Assembly (NCBI GenBank): GCA_035610365.1
Contig: CM069439.1
Span: forward strand, 19,295,533-19,359,532
From: Aquatica leii
Lineage: Eukaryota > Arthropoda > Insecta > Coleoptera > Lampyridae
Direction: 5' to 3'
DNA length: 64,000 nucleotides
The notes beneath the pieces are model-generated. The model made no database searches, was not told where the DNA came from, and was given only the letters and a program-made list of their open reading frames with translations. How positions within the stretch are numbered: the stretch's first letter is position 1; every line of letters starts with the position of its first letter. Positions 20,062 through 31,539 of this stretch are shown here, in pieces. A program made the translations under genes and the position numbers.

Positions 20062-20280
20062 GTTGACGATTGTGTAGTTCATCAAATGAGGTTATCGACA
20101 TTCTAAACTAGTTAAAGATCTTATTTTCTCTTCTCTTAAATCTTTAAATAGTATATTAAATGCGTCAAGTTCATCTCTTTTTGCATTGATAGGATGCACC
20201 CAGTAAATTCGTTTTTGTCGTCTCCGTATCCGATGCCGATATAATATCCAGATTGCAACAACGCGTTCCCGGTTCATCAT
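20062..20280 (-). pseudogene. PIF/Harbinger-like transposase N-terminal remnant
   Basis: The minus-strand frame from 20280 reads RRRQKRIYWVHPINAKRDEL ... FNILFKDLREE, the pattern of the N-terminus of insect HARBI1-like transposases. The typical continuation (F.RMS...FDEL) appears in a neighbouring frame (RMSITSFDELHN) up to the hAT insertion site. That suggests a single frameshift followed by disruption by the hAT. Nothing of the catalytic part was found beyond the hAT. Confidence 0.5.
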
Positions 20281-20425
20281 ACCCCGCTACTACACACCAG
20301 AACCGGTTTCAAAACCTTAAGTAATGTGACAACTGGATCAAACCCGGATACCCGGTTCCGGCTAGCGTGAAAGGAACCTAACGTTATACGGCACCGGTCG
20401 TTTTTATGTGATTACGACCCATATA

Positions 20426-21204
20426 CAGGGTTATACAAAAGTATGGAAACATGCTTATAACTTGAAAACCGCGAGGATTAGCGGTTTGAAACTTTGGGGG
20501 AGTATGTAAGACATACTTCCGGACATTTTTTATTCTTTATAAAATTTTGATACGATGCTCCAATTAGGAGTAATTGATATATACTTCTGATTTTCAAATA
20601 GCATCATATCAGTTGACTGACATTTTTAGATTCTACATGAAATTCTGTATGCAACGGTGAACAGAAAAATTATTTAATATGATAAATGTTATTAAAAATA
20701 TGGTATAAAAGTTCAGATTAAATGTCAACAATTTAATTGTGGGCGGGTACCTGACGTTCTAAGTAGGGTATGTACCTACTTTGTTTGGGTCAACAGAATA
20801 ACCAATAAAAGCTTTTGTTATAGGGTAAGTTTATAATCTTTTGTTAGCAGTGGCGTATCTTTTTTAGGAATAAAATAAAAATTCCTGCATTGTGAATCCA
20901 TTCGAAATATGTTTTTAATTTGATTCTCATTGGTTTTCTTCAATTACCCAAGTCTGTTGAATTGTCATTGCTAATGAGTTACGATTAAAATTATTGATTA
21001 ATCAACATTAATACATTAGTACCAATGTAAGAGTTGTTTAATTACCTAGTAATGTATTATTATTAATTTGGTTAAATCTTTGGAATTTGTTTTCTTTTTA
21101 AATCATTTAATCATAATCGACTCATTAACAGTTTTCTTTAGCATTTCTTTATTGGGGAGTAATAGATATGTTTGTAATTCAAATAATCCCTACCTACTTA
21201 ATTA
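20426..21204 (+). repeat. Left terminal inverted repeat of the mariner-type element
   Basis: 779 bp, inverted match of 22400-23187. It ends next to the transposase stop codon (21206-21208). Confidence 0.93.
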
Positions 21205-21205
21205 A

Positions 21206-22270
21206 TTAATTCAAGAAGTTTTCAAAATTTCTTTCTTGACAATATCGTAGTCGATGTTCAAATTCTGATACACATCTTTGAATTACTTCTGGAGTAATTG
21301 CCTCACATTCTGTTATGATTTTTTGTCGAAGTTCTTCCAAATTATTCGGGCGATTGGCATACACCTTATTTTTTAAATAGCCCCACAGGAAAAAATCCAG
21401 TGGCGTGAGATCTGGTGATCTGGGTGGCCACTCGATGAAACCTCCTCGCCCTATCCAACGATTTGAAAACGTTTGGTTTAAAAATGCCCTTACTTGTCGA
21501 CCATAGTGGGCTGGAGCGCCATCCTGCTGGAACCAAACATTGTTATCTTGCCCAAACAAGTGGTTTAAAGTGGGCACAATTTGGTTTTGCAACAAATCTA
21601 AGTATAACGCACTATTTAGATTGCCTTGGATAAAAAAAGGCCCAACTATTCGGTTATTTATGATGCCAGCCCAAACGTTAAGCTTTTGTGGATGCTGAGT
21701 ATAAGATTCCACCATCCAGTGTGGGTTTTCCAACGCCCAATATCTAAAGTTGTGCTTGTTAACTTGTCCATTTAAACAAAATGTTGCTTCGTCGCTGAAG
21801 CAAATTCTGTTTGGCAAAACATCTTCACGATCCTGCAACTCCTCAAAACTTTCACAGAATTGAAGCCGTCTGTTGTAATCTTCGGCGTCTAGTTCTTGGT
21901 GAAACTGAAGCTTGTATGGCTTTGCGTTTGCATTTTTTAGAATTCTTTTCACTGACATACTGCTGATGCCGTGATTCAGTGCCAGTTGGTTGGTTGAAGT
22001 GTTTGGTTCTTCAATAATACTCTGGATAACCTCAATGCTCGTATTTAAATCGGTGGCAGTTTTAGCCCTTCCACTTCGTCGAATATCTTTCACACTTCTG
22101 TGTTCAAACCATCTTGCATACGTTTTTTGAACGGCAGATTTTGTAATTGGTACTTCCCTTTCTGGATGATTTGCATTGAAAATGTCGCTGGTAGCTATAT
22201 ACGTTCTTCTTCGATCACCGTAACCCAAAATAATCCAAATTTCGATACGATCCCCTTCAGTGAGTTCCAT
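21206..22270 (-). CDS. Mariner-superfamily (DD41D) transposase, uninterrupted
   Basis: Complete 354-residue frame, ATG at 22268-22270 and stop at 21206-21208. An N-terminal helix-turn-helix pair (about residues 1-115) ends with the linker RRSGRAKTAT and SVKRILK. The DDE catalytic domain has Asp160 (CFSDEATF), Asp250 (WFQQDGAPAH) and Asp292 (SPDLTPLDFFLWG). With 41 residues between the last two, this is DD41D, as in the rosa group of mariner-like elements. The length is normal for the superfamily and I see no stop or shift. The transposase is surrounded by nearly identical inverted repeats with TA duplications, so this is the best candidate in the window for a recently active element. Its activity is untested. 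Confidence 0.95.
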   Translation of the reverse strand: MELTEGDRIEIWIILGYGDRRRTYIATSDIFNANHPEREVPITKSAVQKTYARWFEHRSVKDIRRSGRAKTATDLNTSIEVIQSIIEEPNTSTNQLALNHGISSMSVKRILKNANAKPYKLQFHQELDAEDYNRRLQFCESFEELQDREDVLPNRICFSDEATFCLNGQVNKHNFRYWALENPHWMVESYTQHPQKLNVWAGIINNRIVGPFFIQGNLNSALYLDLLQNQIVPTLNHLFGQDNNVWFQQDGAPAHYGRQVRAFLNQTFSNRWIGRGGFIEWPPRSPDLTPLDFFLWGYLKNKVYANRPNNLEELRQKIITECEAITPEVIQRCVSEFEHRLRYCQERNFENFLN

Positions 22271-22399
22271 TTTAATAAATGCAAAAACTGTTACGAACTA
22301 TAACACAGTAGCACAACAATGAATAATAAGAAAAAATTTCCTTAAACGCACTTAAGTACCTATCTACTTAGCATTATCGATAATTAGATTTTGTCCAGG

Positions 22400-23187
22400 T
22401 AATTAAGTAGGTAGTGATTATTTGAATTACAAACATATCTATTACTCCCCAATAAAGAAATGCTATTAGAGAGAAAGCTAAAGAAAACCGTTAATAAGTC
22501 GATTATGATTAAATTATTTAAAAAGAAAACAAATTCCAAAGATTTAACCAAATCAATAATACATTACTAGGTAATTAAACAACTCTTGCATTGGTACTAA
22601 TGTATTAATGTTGATTAATCAATCATTTTAATCGTAACTTATTAGCAATGACAATTCAACAGACTTGAATCGAAGAAAACCAATGAAGATCAAATTAAAC
22701 ACATATTTCGAATGGATTCACAATGCAGGAATTTTTATTTTTTTCCTAAAAAAGATACGCCACTGCTAACAAAAGATTATAAACTTACCCTATAACAAAA
22801 GCTTTTATTGGTTATTGTGTTGACCCAAACAAAGTAGGTACATACCCTACTTAGAACGTCAGGTACCCGCCCGCAATTAAATTGTTGACATTTAATCTGA
22901 ACTTTTATACCATATTTTTAATAACATTTATCATATTAAATAATTTTTCTGTTCACCGTTGCATACAGAATTTCATGTAGAATCTAAAAATGTCAGTCAA
23001 CTGATATGATGCTATTTGAAAATCAGAAGTAGATATCAATTACTCGTAATTGGAGCATCGTATCAAAATTTGATAAAAAATAAAAAATATTCGGAAGTAT
23101 GTCTTACATACTCCCCCAAAGTTTCAAAGCACTAATCCTCGCGGTTTTCAAGTTATAAGCATGTTTCCATACTTTTGTATAACCCTG
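22400..23187 (-). repeat. Right terminal inverted repeat of the mariner-type element
   Basis: 788 bp, inverted match of 20426-21204, ending TATAACCCTG before a TA. Confidence 0.93.
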
Positions 23188-23189
23188 TA

Positions 23190-26100
23190 TATAACGTAAC
23201 AGAAGTTATTTAGTAGCGTTAAAGTGATCTAACAATAACGTGATCTGGTATTCCTTTGCGGATGAGTCTGAAAAAGCCGAAATAGCGTTATTAAATTATT
23301 ATTATAGAAAACATTTTTTTATTAGCTGTTTAGTAAATAGTCATACTAGCACATATTTTTTCTACTTTATTGATTAGAAACTAGAACCATAACGTTTATT
23401 ATATAATTTTTGTTTTGAAACTGGACAGTTTATTACTCATATGCATTACATATTTATTATTACAAAAGAAATAAATAATTTGAAAGTTAATCAGCAAAGT
23501 ATTGAACTTTCAATCCTGAACAATAACAAAAACATACCATTTCGTAATATTTTGTAATTACAACACATCCAAAGTTTGTCAAGATGTTGACAAGATGATG
23601 CAAAATCGTCAACGTCAACGTTTTAGATTTGAATTTAGAATTTTCAAAAATTGCGACTATAATTTCGCCTATAAAAACAATTAATTAAGCAAAAATATTG
23701 AGACGTAAACATAATGATGTAACAATTAAAGTGTTGTAGAATTGCGTCATGACGTTACTGATAACACTTATGGTTATATTCTAGTAGCAGTACTATCTAA
23801 CGCAAAACGCAGTGACCTACGTAACTCCACTTTCAATCACACGTGCGGCAGATTACTAGTATTATTTGGGAAAAACCGGCGAAAAGGTAATTATTTTATG
23901 TTTCCATTTAATATCCGAATTTACATAATTTTCCATCGAGGAAAAAGTGTAGACAACGAAACATTCAATTGTTTATTCTTTTTATTAATTTAAATGTTTA
24001 AGCGTAATATGCGTAATTAAATATAGCACAATTTTTATGAATTTACTATGGCGCCTAAATTTGTCCAAATTAATTACATTTCGTTTGACGTATTTAACTT
24101 TCAGTTAGCATTATTTATTTAAGTAATTAACGAAAACAAAAATTTTTGTTTGGAGAATTTAGTATTTGTTGTGAGATAACCACGAACAGTTATTTTTGTG
24201 CCTTTGGTGAGTACTTATTCGGTACCTGAACTTTATTTTTCTATCAGTGTGACAAAATATTTTGCATTTTTTTTAAATATTAATTTTTTATGCTAATACT
24301 CGTCAGCAACAATTATCAAAAAACGCCATAAAATATTTAGGCAAATAAGATTCAATTACAATCTGATAAAGTTATCTTTTTAAACATACATTTTTAACTA
24401 TTCGCGTTTCTTAATAACTTAAAAAACATGTACGTGTTTTTATATAAATGTTTCAAATTTAAATAAAAACAATAATAGCATAGATTGAAGAAAATGTATG
24501 CTTTTGTGTTCATCATTATGTACGTACACGAAATAACTCATAATTATGCTATTGCATTTCGTTTTGCGCTAAAAAAATAACAATGAAGGTGATAATTTAC
24601 CTGTTTCTAGGTACTTTAACTACATAAATAGACTATACGTTTTCTTCATTAGTTTATAAATAAGATTTGGATAAGGTATTTAACAATTTTGCTCAAACAA
24701 ATATTTGTGTCGTACTATAAAATATAAATATAAAAAAATATGCAAGCATTCCACGAGTTTGTAAAAAAATCATTTAATCTTAATCTGAAATATTTTCGTA
24801 GTAATGATTACCAAATTAAAAAAAAACGTATTCGTTTGTCGTCAATCGTGAACTTTGGGACTTCGTGGGCGTGTACTGGATCATTAAATTAGGAATAAGT
24901 TTTATCAATATAATTAATTCCAAAGATCAATAAGTATCGTAAAGAACTAATCGGCGAGAATTCCCGTTCTTATAAAAATTTTCAATATTTTGCACCTGTT
25001 TATTGAACTGTTGACGCATTTTGATATTTGCTTATCACATATAAAATTGTTTGTTTGTATTAAGCTAATTTACGGTTGTTTCTGTGTAGATTTTTTATGA
25101 TTACAATTCAAACTTAATTACAATAAATAGTTTGAACTTAATGAAAAGTGTATTTTGGTTTTTAAAAATAATTTTCCTTATCCAACATAAAAAAAATTCT
25201 CTTTTATTTTTTTAATAGTGTACTATCAACATTGCTAATTTTGAACTAATATTGGATATAATAACTGATAAGCTGCTGGTACAAGCTGACGTAGTTATGC
25301 TAAAAATATAAAAAGTTAATTTACCTACACTTAAATCGATTTTAAATAAGAACAAAAGGTGCTTAATAATTAAGAGTTTTCAAACAAACCTAATTATAGA
25401 AAAATGCTAGTAATTTACGTAATGGCACATTTAATTACCTATGTAGAACTAGGAAGTGGTAACTTTCATTATTCATTTAATATTGTACTGATAATCTTAA
25501 TCAACAGCTCAGTTCTAACACAAATTTGCAACGGAAGTAAATTATCAAAACATCCCCTCGATGATAACATTAAAATATTTTTATTTTTGATACTGTTCCA
25601 AATAGTTCTATAATTATCAAACTACTGTTACTCTTGAACTTATTGCACTGATACACAAGTTGTGATAAATACATCGAGAAAAAAAACCCTGCTAAAACTT
25701 ATTCTAAATTAGTAGAAACGTATTAGAACTATTGAACTTTGTGAAGCTGTAGGAAGAACAAAACTGTGGCCCACGCTTACAAAAGTTACGTAAAAAAACT
25801 TTTTTTGGTGTTGGATCTTTAGCAACTATTCTAGAACAACATAAAACAAGTCAAAGTCAGAGAAATATTTACATTTTGAAATTTATATTTAACAAAATCC
25901 GGAATTCATCCAAAATTAAAAACTAGGACAAAAACTGCACTAATAAACATTTCTTAAAAAAACACTAGAATCTAATCTATAACTTAATTTGTTTTTTGTA
26001 GCACTCATAATTGCCATAAAAATTGAATAGATAATTTTAATTAAACTAATATGTATATGTGACAACAACAATGATGGAATAGTTAATAAAATTAATTGAA

Positions 26101-27025
26101 ATGTTATAGCGTCGTAAACAAAAATGCCATTTTTGTTGTAGACAATTCGTAAGCAAGTGAAATAATTAGAAAAGCAAGTAAAACTGCTTAGTTCAAGGTC
26201 ACGCATACGCAAAAATACGTAATACGCGCGCGCTATAAATATTATTGCTTAAAAAATACAGTCACGCGGCTATACCAATAAAAATTTGTTTGTCAAATTA
26301 TCGCGAAATTTTAAATAATATAAAACATTAGTTTTTATACTTCTCCTGAAGTAATTCGTGTCGTCAAACAAAATAAACGCGTTTTTTTCCAAAATCAATA
26401 AGGCATTAGTGAATTTAAGCTGATAAACGCACGGTGTTATGCAAGTAAATTTTAGTAATAAGGGTAAACTGTGCGATGTTCTTCTTTTAATTGATTTTGA
26501 GCTCAAAAAGTTTTGTTACAGAGTTACACTCAAGATCCCGATAAGATTGCAACAGTAGTCTCCCACATAATTTTAAATAAGGTATGTCGTAATTTAATGA
26601 AAATTAATTTTTTATTTCGTAACAATCAACATGGATTCACAAAAGCAACTGGTTTGATTTATTTTTGAGTTTATGTAGGTTTTTGGACAGGTATCACAGG
26701 ATTCGCTTACAACTACGTGCTTATTTTATAATAAATTAATGTTTATTGCTAATATGAAAATCTTTTTTTTATCAAGTAAAGACTTTTTTAAACACTTTAA
26801 TAATAGATTTTTTGATATGATGCATTTTTAAGCTCAATGTCTAAGTCTCTATAACTTTTTTAGATTGAGTTTAGGTTCTTTGAACTAAAGCTTTATTTAT
26901 AGGGTATAGATAATCATCTCATAAGTTATGATTTCTCAAAAATCTGAAGAGTAGATTTTTTGTGATTATTTCTGTTACTTCAATTCTACCGAAGCAGTGA
27001 GTTTGTCACTTGTAGTGATGAAATC
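23190..27025. other. Long AT-rich spacer without recognised genes
   Basis: About 3.8 kb of very AT-rich sequence. Short frames exist on both strands (for example 25404-25613), but their composition is that of translated AT-rich DNA, with runs of Ile, Leu, Phe, Asn and Lys and no motif. No terminal repeats or RNA genes seen. Confidence 0.5.
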
Positions 27026-27160
27026 GGGTCGGGTCGAGTCGGGCTTTGATAGAAGCCGGCTCCGGCCCAATTCTAAAAACTGTATAAAGAGCCCGAATTA
27101 TTTTTGATAATCGATCCGAAATCGGGCCGGGTTTTGGGTCGGGCCGGGCCGGGTCTAAGC
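27026..27160. repeat. CGGGTC-rich block in AT-rich surroundings
   Basis: Repeated CGGGTC/CGGGCC units (AATCGGGTCGGGTCGAGTCG at the start; GGGTCGGGCCGGGCCGGG near 27140), with partly inverted CCGGCTCCGGCCC between. Such blocks are common at the ends of some non-autonomous hAT elements of insects; no target duplication was found here. Confidence 0.5.
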
Positions 27161-27346
27161 CCAACTTTTTAATTAGAGATTTCCCAAGCCAAGTAACTTG
27201 TATTAAAACGTAAAAGCTTGCCTTGGGCTAGAAAATCAAGCTGTTTAAAAATAAAAACTGGACTTGGCTTGATGTTTGTGGATACAGGTTTGGATTGGTT
27301 TTCAAGCGTCGTCTAGTATACCGAATCAGATGTGATCAGGGTTGCT

Positions 27347-29604
27347 AGGTCTTCGGGTTTCACTCGGAGTTTCCGGGTTTCCATTACATTCTACGGGCTA
27401 CGGGTTTACAGTCCATTCCTCCGGGGCGCATGATTAGACGCCGTGAATTGTAATTTTTTATAAATTTGAGTGCTGATATCAACATTAAAAAGAGATGCAT
27501 GAATCGTTTACAGCGTCTGCGCGGTACCGAGAATTTGCGGCGTTTCTCGGCTTAGCTTTAGTCCGCTTCCGTCCGCACATTTAAGTGATAGTGGTCGCAT
27601 ATAAACCTCGAACTGTAATTCTGTGTTCCACTGCTACACTAAATTAACAGTAAGATTCTGGTAAGTTTGTTTTTAACAATTAATTTATTCGCAATATGGT
27701 TTCGTTAATTAAACTATAAATTATTTCACTACACTGGTAAGTAAAACTACTTTAAAATCTCAGGTTTGAATAAGATGGCAGAGCAGGAACATGGGCCGTC
27801 TAGTTCCAAAAAGTATTTTACATCATTTCAAGATTGCTGGTTAAAAAATCCTTCCTATAAGAATTGGCTTATTAAAGAAAATTCTATGACTGTTAAATGT
27901 GCTCTGTGTAGCATCAAATTCACCGTAAAACACGATGGAGAGAAGGCTTTAAAAACGCATGCCAGCAGTAAAAAGCATGAGCAAAACTTCAAATGAGAGC
28001 AGAGAATCAATTGTTGACAGCGTTCATTACCAAAAAAGATACGGCGGAAGAAAATTTCGTCACTGCAATAGCAGTGTCGCTGTGGTTTATTACGGCATTT
28101 CTCATCATCACAGCTATTTGAGTATGGACTGCGGCATAAAATTGAACAGCTTATTGTACAAAGACTCAAATTTATCTAAGGAAGTGCATTGTGGCCGTAC
28201 AAAAGCTGAAGCAATAGTCGAAAATGTTCTATTTCGAAAATCTATTCAGATGTTTCTGCAAGAACTAGGTGCAGGTTCACAGAATTGTTTGCCTTTCTCT
28301 ATTTCTAGTGACGCTTCTAATAAAGGCTCTCAAAAGTTCTTCCCATTAGCAGTAAGATACTTTTTAAAAAATGGGGGAATACAGAATAAACTATTAGACT
28401 TCTATGAGGAGAGTAATGAAAATTCAGAGGCAATAACGATTAGCATTTGTACTATTCTTCATAATAATAAATTGAACATTGCCAATGTCAGTGCATATAG
28501 TGCTGATAATGCTTCGGTTAATTACGGAATTCACAACTCTGTTTTTCAAAAGTTGACAAAATCTAATAAAAACATTCTCAAGGCAAATTGCAATTGCCAT
28601 GTGATCCATAATGCCGGAAGAAATGCTTGTAAAGCTCTCTCACTTGACGTTGAAAATCTTGTGATGAAAGTTTACGCCGAATTTTCAAACAGTGCAAAAA
28701 AGGCGTGAACAATTAAAAGCCTGTTTTGACTATTTAGACATGGAATTCGACAATATGGTAAGACATGTGACTACTAGATGGTTGTCTTTAGGAAAAGTAG
28801 TGCAGAAATTAATTCAGTGCTGGCCAGCAGTAAAATCCTATTTTTTGGAGTTAGGAGAAGAAAACTGTAATAATGTTGTCTGGCAGTTTATAAAAAGCCA
28901 ACAAAACGAGCTAGAAGACGATTTAAACACCAACATGTCTTTACCTGAATGTTACCTTTATTTCACTCATCACTACTAAATATTCTAAATGCATCTATTC
29001 TGATGTTGGAGAGTAATACCCTGACTAGTACAGAAGCACATCAAATCATGGTAGATTTGAGAAGAAAACTTTCTGAGAGATTAAATGTAAACTTTTATAG
29101 AAGTAAAGTTCAGAGCGCTTTAAAATATCTCACATTACATGAGCGGAATAAATTTTCCTTAAAAGCTTCAAAAGTGTACAACAATACCATAACATATCTC
29201 GATAAATGGTATAAATATGATGAAAATCTATTTAAATATTTTACATGCATCAACATTGTGAGAAATTCAAGCATCAGGTACAAAGAAGTTGTAGCAGCCA
29301 AAACGCAGCGAAAATTGAGGAAATTGATGAAGATGCATTATTCGACGAAGTTTCTATTTTAAAAACAACTTTGGATCAAATAAAACCTGATCAAGCATTA
29401 GATAAGTTATGGGCAAAAATTTTTCAGAATAGCGATCTCCCTCAGTTATTCAAGATCGTATCAAAAGTTTTATCAATTCCAGTCAGCAACGCGTATGTTG
29501 AGAGGGTTTTCTCTTTAATGTCCAATTTATGGACAGATGACAGGAATCGTATGAGAGTCGAACTTATGAAAGCTGAACGCGGTTATGCTTATCTGCGGTT
29601 GTAA
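27347..29604 (+). mobile_element. hAT-like transposon remnant (ends not paired)
   Basis: The coding part is a hAT transposase (separate entry). A possible left end is CAGGGTTGCTAGGTC near 27345, but no inverted partner was found to the right, so the outer limits are guesses. The segment before the gene (27600-27774) has a GGTAAGTA...CTCAG pair at 27736-27763 that could be a short 5' UTR intron. Confidence 0.5.
27775..29604 (+). pseudogene. hAT transposase with BED-like finger, frameshifted
   Basis: From the ATG at 27775 comes an N-terminal zinc finger (CALCSIKFTV ... KTHASSKKH, C-x2-C ... H-x5-H). A shift at about 27985 then leads into FVTAIAVSLWF-like sequence and a frame at 28100-28708 with FSISSDASNKGSQKFFPLAV and NVSAYSADNASVNYG, the first catalytic Asp region of this hAT group. 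Then comes NCNCHVIHNAGRNACK. Further shifts lie at about 28700, 28960 and 29300. The C-terminal dimerisation domain is SIPVSNAYVERVFSLMSNLW, close to the stop at 29602-29604. Four frame breaks make it inactive, but few in-frame stops suggest a fairly recent decay. It is a different hAT group from the ZMYM/DUF4371 elements of 9815-20053. Confidence 0.85.
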
Positions 29605-30009
29605 TTAAAACAACACCTTAGCTTCATAAACAAAAAACGTTGAAATGTAAGAAATATACGTTATAAATTTAGTTTTCTTAGAACTCAGTTTGACAAATAG
29701 CTGAATTTCTGTTTTGATTTCTTCAGCTGACGCTGTTTGCTAAAATGATTTGTGTAAATTGTCTTCGATAAATTTTATTTTGGAGTATAATTTTTTTTAT
29801 ATATTTTTTCAAAATAAGGTTTTTAAAAAAATATTAACTAATAGAACATACTATCTTGATTTCACCTGAAAATAATGTTTTAATAAAACACGTCGGAGCT
29901 AGGGATAATAAATCACATTTAATTTTGGGCATAACAAAAATAAAGTTAAGAAAGCCAAACATTGTATAACGTATGTATTATATTACCATATTCATTAATT
30001 AAATAAAGT
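29605..30009. other. AT-rich spacer
   Basis: Nothing recognised between the hAT remnant and the Penelope-like element. Confidence 0.4.
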
Positions 30010-30021
30010 GGTCATCAAAAA

Positions 30022-31206
30022 GTGCATTTTATTCAACGTCTAGAAATTATAAAACTTGAACCCCACGATCTTCTCGTGAGCTTTGATGTTACTTCATTTT
30101 TTACTAAAGTTCCTATTAAGGATTCGCTTATTATCATCAAACAGATTTTGTCTCAACATGGCAAGGACTTGAGTTTGGTTCCTCTTATTGATAAGTGTCT
30201 ATCTTCTACTTACTTCCAATTTGATAACAAGTTTTAAGAACAGGTTTCTGGTGCTGCTATGGATTCTCCTCTATCACCTGTTGTAGCTAACATTTTTATG
30301 GAATCCTTTGAAACGGTTGCTTTGGAATCATCAATATTAAAACCTAAAGTGTAGTTTAGGTATGTTGACGACACGTTTATTGTTTGGTCTCATGGTCATC
30401 TTGAATTGTCCAAGTTTCGTGATCATCTTAACAATCAACACTTAGATATCAAATTTACTATGGAAATTGAAAGTAATGGTTCTCTTCCATTTCTTGAGAA
30501 TCTTGTGACTCGTAAGCCCGACGGACTTCTGAGTCATTCTGTTTATCGCAAATCCACCCATACAGACAGATACCTTCATGCTTCGTCTTATCATCTAGAC
30601 TCAATTACCTAAGGACATTTCTACTCCAGAATCCAACCCAAAATTGACCTTTTTACCCTACACTCACAAGGTTACAGATCAAATAAGAAAACTTCTTCGT
30701 AAGAATCGTATTAAGCCCATATACAACTCGACAGGCAAAATCTTTCGGATTCTTCCTTCTCCCAAAGACAAATTTCCTACACTTTCATTTCAAGGTGTAT
30801 ACCAAATTCCTTGTTCATGTGGTTTAGTCTACATTGGTGAAACCGGTCGTTCCGTCATTACTCGCATTTCAGAACATGATCGTTGTATAAGGAAAAGGTA
30901 TATTTCCAAGTCTGCTGTTGGTGAACATCATTTTACTACAGGTCACAATAAGATAGATTTGATAATGTTTTGTTGATTGCCAAATCTCCATTTTTTTTCA
31001 ACAAGAAATTCCGAGAAAGCATAGAAATCATCAAACATCCCAATAACTTCAATCGCGATCATGGTTTTGAACTATCCCCTTTTTGGTTCCCGGTCATTAG
31101 TCATTTATCGAAAACACGCCCCTTATCAACCGTAACCCAATCAGAGTCGAGCTTAAGCATCCGTGACGATCCTTTTCTTTTATATACGGAGACTATTTCT
31201 TCTTAA
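30022..31206 (+). pseudogene. Penelope-like RT and GIY-YIG endonuclease, broken
   Basis: Reverse transcriptase with a linked endonuclease. The frame starting at 30022 reads LVSFDVTSFFTKVPIKDSL, then GAAMDSPLSPVVANIFME and FRYVDDTFIVW (the RT catalytic YVDD at 30361-30372), and LPFLENLVTRKPDG up to 30612. It carries in-frame stops at 30235-30237, about 30352-30354 and 30610-30612. A frameshift leads to 30644-30976 with the GIY-YIG domain: GVYQIPCSCGLVYIGETGRS, then ISEHDRC and GEHHF. A second shift gives the tail 30970-31206 (KSPFFFNKKFRESIEIIKHP). The start lies within the RT palm, so fingers and N-terminus are missing. Confidence 0.9.
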
Positions 31207-31220
31207 GTCACTTCTACGGA

Positions 31221-31436
31221 GTTTAGAATCTGGCTTGGTTCACAAGTTGATTACCTAACTCGGTAGTGGTTCTTTGTTAGATTTTCGTTTGCTTTTTCAG
31301 GTTATCGTTTTCTTTCTTACCTTTTCAGAGTTTAGATTATGGCTTGATTTACAAGTGGATAACCTAACTTTTGAGAAGTTCTTAGTTAGATTTTGGTTGC
31401 TTGTTTGAGTCTTACGATTTATCTCACGCTCTGATG
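31221..31436 (+). repeat. 109-bp tandem duplication after the Penelope-like gene
   Basis: Two diverged copies starting GTTTAGAATCTGGCTTGGTT (31221) and GTTTAGATTATGGCTTGATT (31330). Both contain CAAGT(T/G)GAT(T/A)ACCTAACT and GTTAGATTTT. Tandem copies are common at the flanks (pLTRs) of Penelope-like elements. Confidence 0.75.
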
Positions 31437-31475
31437 AAGCCCCTTACGAAAGTGAGCAAAACGTATTTTACTGTC
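31431..31475 (+). ncRNA. Hammerhead ribozyme-like motif of the Penelope-like element
   Basis: CTGATGA (31431-31437) is followed by a hairpin CTTAC-GAAA-GTGAG (31443-31456), then CAAAACG (canonical CGAAACG with one change). A stem ACGTA...TAC(T)GT closes to the cleavage-site-like GTC at 31473-31475. Hammerhead motifs are known in the pLTRs of Penelope-like elements. I could not find a good stem I, and the GAAA box is altered, so activity is doubtful. Confidence 0.5.
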
Positions 31476-31539
31476 GTATTACTCACAATTTAATTTTTTC
31501 TCCATTAATCACTACACCAAAAAAACACAAAAAATTTAT

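Larger units (their letters stand above)
20426..23187 (-). mobile_element. Mariner-type transposon with very long terminal inverted repeats
   Basis: The element begins CAGGGTTATACAAAAG and ends with its inverted copy, flanked by TA on both sides (20424-20425 and 23188-23189), the target rule of Tc1/mariner. The terminal inverted repeats are 779 bp (20426-21204) and 788 bp (22400-23187) with few differences. They leave only the transposase gene and a short upstream region as unique sequence. Total 2762 bp. Confidence 0.95.
30010..31500 (+). mobile_element. Penelope-like retroelement, 5'-truncated
   Basis: Holds the C-terminal half of a Penelope-like polyprotein (RT and GIY-YIG endonuclease), followed by a 109-bp tandem duplication and a hammerhead-like motif. 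The left limit is where RT homology begins (about 30010); the right limit is arbitrary after the motif. 5' truncation is usual for these elements. Confidence 0.83.

Noticed and set aside
20847-22757. CAGTGGCGTATC at 20847 and its inverted copy near 22757 looked like the ends of a hAT.
   Set aside because: They are matching positions inside the two long mariner inverted repeats, so the symmetry belongs to that element.
24480-26510. Small frames in the AT-rich spacer.
   Set aside because: No motif, no splice structure, composition-driven.
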